DNA of 64,000 nt. Source: Blautia hominis (GTDB taxonomy: Bacteria > Bacillota > Clostridia > Lachnospirales > Lachnospiraceae). The stretch covers positions 62,001 to 126,000 of the forward strand of contig NQOF01000006.1 of assembly GCA_002270465.1 (NCBI GenBank), written 5' to 3'. The position numbers were made by a program, and so were the translations under genes. The notes beneath the pieces are model-generated. The model was given only the letters and a program-made list of their open reading frames with translations, ran no database searches and had not been told where the DNA came from. How positions within the stretch are numbered: position 1 is the stretch's first letter; each line of letters starts with the position of its first letter. Shown here piece by piece: positions 62,191 through 64,000 of this stretch.

Positions 62191-62727
62191 ATGAAAATAG
62201 AATGTTTTCCTGTAAAGATGAAAGAGGAGGAAGCTCTCAGAATCGCAAAAGGTGGGAAAAATCCCATCGTGCGTGCCCTGTTTGGAAGTAAGAAAATCAA
62301 CCTCCGTATTATGTATCTGGAAAGCCGTTATATTACATATGAAATGACGTACAAAGACAATATCATTGTCAAGACCATCAAGAAGAAAAAAGACGAGGAC
62401 AGACAAAAGATCCGTGTGATGGTGGAAGCTACCACCTGCAGTGCCTCCTATGTGGAGGATGATATAGCAACAGAAGTAAAGGATGTGGAAGAAAATGATA
62501 TCCAGCCCACCTATTATGAAGACAAGAGGCTCACAGACTGCGGCGCCATTATGGCAGGCCGGATGGTGAGACGCCATGTGGGCAGGAATTTAGCTATAAA
62601 GCCGGTTGAGGAGCGCAAGGTTTACCGTCCGTTTTACATTGCCATCTATGGGGACATGGTGCAGGGGACAAAAGCCAGATACATGCCTATAGCGGCAGAC
62701 GGAAATGTAGTGTGCAGAAACTTTTAA
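62191..62727 (+). CDS. Protein of unknown function in cluster 2
   Basis: This 178-residue soluble protein is basic at the N terminus (IAKGGKNPIVRALFGSKKINLRIMYLESRYITYEM), acidic in the middle (EDDIATEVKDVEENDIQP) and ends with VYRPFYIAIYGDMVQGTKARYMPIAADGNVVCRNF. I recognise no family, signal peptide or membrane segment. GGAGGTATAGGT precedes the ATG and the HAL-fold gene begins 13 bp later, so it is part of the operon. Confidence 0.75.
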   Translation: MKIECFPVKMKEEEALRIAKGGKNPIVRALFGSKKINLRIMYLESRYITYEMTYKDNIIVKTIKKKKDEDRQKIRVMVEATTCSASYVEDDIATEVKDVEENDIQPTYYEDKRLTDCGAIMAGRMVRRHVGRNLAIKPVEERKVYRPFYIAIYGDMVQGTKARYMPIAADGNVVCRNF

Positions 62728-62740
62728 AGGGGGAAAGCAG

Positions 62741-64000
62741 ATGAAGGAAGAAAAAATGACAAAAGTAGTTTTAGGCAGGAAACTGACCATAGAGGAATTT
62801 ATGGCAGTGGTGCGTTTTCATGCGGAGGTGGATTTTTCCCCGGAATACAGGCAGCGGGTAGAGAAATCCAGAAAAATTGTGGAGACATGCGTGGAGGAGG
62901 AGCGGGTAGTCTATGGCACCACCACAGGTTTTGGGGCCTTGGTCACAAAGACTATAGGAAAAGAGGACGCGGAAAAATTACAGCGTAATATTATCCTGAC
63001 CCATTCCACCAGTGTGGGGGAGCCTTTCAAAGAGGAAGAGGTAAGGGCCATTATCCTGATGGTCTTACAGAGCCTTGGCATGGGCATGAGCGGTGTGCGG
63101 ATGGAGCTTTTGGAACATTACCGGGACTTTTTGAATAAGGATCTCATACCCTACACGCCACGGGAAGGTTCGGTGGGATATCTGTGCGCGGAGGGACATA
63201 TTGCGGCAGCTTTGATCGGAGAGGGAAGGATGTATTACCGTGGGGAGCTGTCTGACAGCAAGACCGCACTTAGGAAGGCCGGCATGGAGCCGTTTTCACC
63301 CAGCTATAAGGAAGGGCTTGCACTTCTGAACGGTACATCCTCCCCTACGGCCCTGGCAGCTATCGGTATTTACGATCTGCTGAAAGCAGTGGAATCTGCT
63401 GACGTGGTGGCAGCCATGTCTTTTGAGATGCTGAACGGGCTTCTGCGGGCCTACGATGACAGAGTGCTCAACTGCCGCCCCCAGAAAGAACTTTTGGAGA
63501 CGGCTGCTCTTATCAAGCGGATGCTCCGTGGTTCCCAGGTGATAAAGAAGGCAGAGGGTACCCATGTGCAGGATCCCTTGTCACTGCGGTGTATCCCGCA
63601 GCTTCACGGCGCGGTGAAGAAGACCCTGCGGGATGCCTGGGCGGCAATTGAGGTGGAGATCAACGGATGTGCGGACAATCCCATTGTATGTGGGGAACCG
63701 GATGACCCCCAGGTGTTTTCCAACGGAAATCCGGATGCCTCCTATGTGGGGATTGAGATGGATTCCGCCTGCATTGCAGCCACAGCGGCGGCGAAAATGT
63801 CGGAGCGCAGAAATGTGCGCTTCCTGGATGAAAAACTGTCGGAACATCCTTATTTCCTGATCAAAAGGCCCGGCCTGAATTCCGGACTTATGATACCCCA
63901 GTATACACAGGCAGGGCTTCTGAATGATATGAAAATCCTGTCTACCCCGGCCACTGTGGACAGTGTGACCACAAGTGCCAACCAGGAAGACTATGTGTCC
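62741..64000 (+). CDS. Second histidine ammonia-lyase-fold protein lacking the MIO triad, truncated by the window edge
   Basis: 420 codons are visible and the frame is open at the right edge. Family blocks are present: VYGTTTGFGAL (Tyr58), LQRNIILTHSTSVGEPF, NGTSSPTALAAIG, VQDPLSLRCIPQLHG, EINGCADNPI, GLNSGLMIPQYTQAGL and STPATVDSVTTSANQEDY. At the cofactor site it reads GSVG-YLCAEG-HIAAALIGEG (residues 143-162) instead of GSVGASGDL..., so the Ala-Ser-Gly of MIO is missing and the loop is three residues shorter. The altered sequence differs from that of the 21258 copy. GGGGGAAAGCAG precedes the ATG. A MIO-independent elimination is likely; substrate unknown. Confidence 0.85.
   Translation, partial: MKEEKMTKVVLGRKLTIEEFMAVVRFHAEVDFSPEYRQRVEKSRKIVETCVEEERVVYGTTTGFGALVTKTIGKEDAEKLQRNIILTHSTSVGEPFKEEEVRAIILMVLQSLGMGMSGVRMELLEHYRDFLNKDLIPYTPREGSVGYLCAEGHIAAALIGEGRMYYRGELSDSKTALRKAGMEPFSPSYKEGLALLNGTSSPTALAAIGIYDLLKAVESADVVAAMSFEMLNGLLRAYDDRVLNCRPQKELLETAALIKRMLRGSQVIKKAEGTHVQDPLSLRCIPQLHGAVKKTLRDAWAAIEVEINGCADNPIVCGEPDDPQVFSNGNPDASYVGIEMDSACIAATAAAKMSERRNVRFLDEKLSEHPYFLIKRPGLNSGLMIPQYTQAGLLNDMKILSTPATVDSVTTSANQEDYVS

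Noticed and set aside
1-64000. Prophage, integrase, transposase, tRNA or rRNA genes
   Set aside because: I found no integrase or transposase reading frame and no sequence that I could fold into a tRNA; a systematic tRNA scan was not possible by eye.

Overview
The window reads as chromosome of an anaerobic gut-type Firmicute, most likely a Lachnospiraceae (Blautia/Enterocloster-like) genome. The support is AGGAGG-type ribosome binding sites before almost every gene, intrinsic terminators, moderate GC, and the gene content: BCCT and SSS solute importers, an MttB-superfamily protein, sugar ABC importers without their own ATPase, a LanFEG-RK operon and a type I-C-like CRISPR repeat. The species call is an inference.

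Layout. 1-1.2 kb: the end of a DinB-like gene and an orphan nine-repeat CRISPR array. 1.3-6.4 kb: acetyltransferases, and a PucR-type regulator divergent from a uroporphyrinogen-decarboxylase/methyltransferase-fold protein. 5.8-9.4 kb: a TetR / ABC ATPase / FtsX-permease operon. 9.6-14.8 kb: paired proteins of unknown function, a membrane protein, GNATs, an AlkD-like protein and a 44-residue peptide. 14.8-17.3 kb: citC and fused citX-citG without citrate lyase subunits. 17.4-31.1 kb (cluster 1): a three-subunit molybdenum hydroxylase, a histidine-ammonia-lyase-fold protein, a BCCT (betaine-type) importer, a small membrane protein, HutD, a giant BTAD/ATPase/TPR regulator and a urocanase interrupted by an in-frame TGA. 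31.2-36.2 kb: a peptide deformylase paralogue, then an AraC-type regulator divergent from a sugar ABC importer. 36.3-40.7 kb: a lantibiotic-immunity-type ABC transporter with its two-component system. 40.9-43.1 kb: an ABC-F protein behind a ~640 nt leader with leader peptide and attenuator. 43.1-45.5 kb: a frameshifted repeat lipoprotein and an alanine:cation symporter. 45.5-54.2 kb: a divergent carbohydrate or cyclitol locus (ABC importer, two Gfo/Idh/MocA oxidoreductases, two TIM-barrel isomerases, AraC regulator). 54.4-64 kb (cluster 2): a ferredoxin-like protein, a second giant BTAD regulator, RidA, an MttB-superfamily protein, an SSS symporter, a small membrane protein, an unknown protein and a second histidine-ammonia-lyase-fold protein running off the right edge.

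The most interesting part is clusters 1 and 2. Both lyases keep the family framework, including the catalytic-loop tyrosine and the GSVG motif, but lack the Ala-Ser-Gly triplet that makes the MIO cofactor. Ergothionase, which eliminates trimethylamine from ergothioneine, is to my knowledge a MIO-independent member of this fold. With a betaine importer, HutD, a urocanase homologue and an MttB-type protein alongside, catabolism of a trimethylated histidine betaine (ergothioneine or hercynine) is the best hypothesis. Four promoters in these clusters share GAC/AAC-centred direct repeats at an 11 bp period, the geometry expected for the two BTAD (SARP-like) regulators. The substrate is inferred, not shown.

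A dispersed family of ~133 nt elements with GTAAC-type terminal inverted repeats occurs three times complete and once partial.
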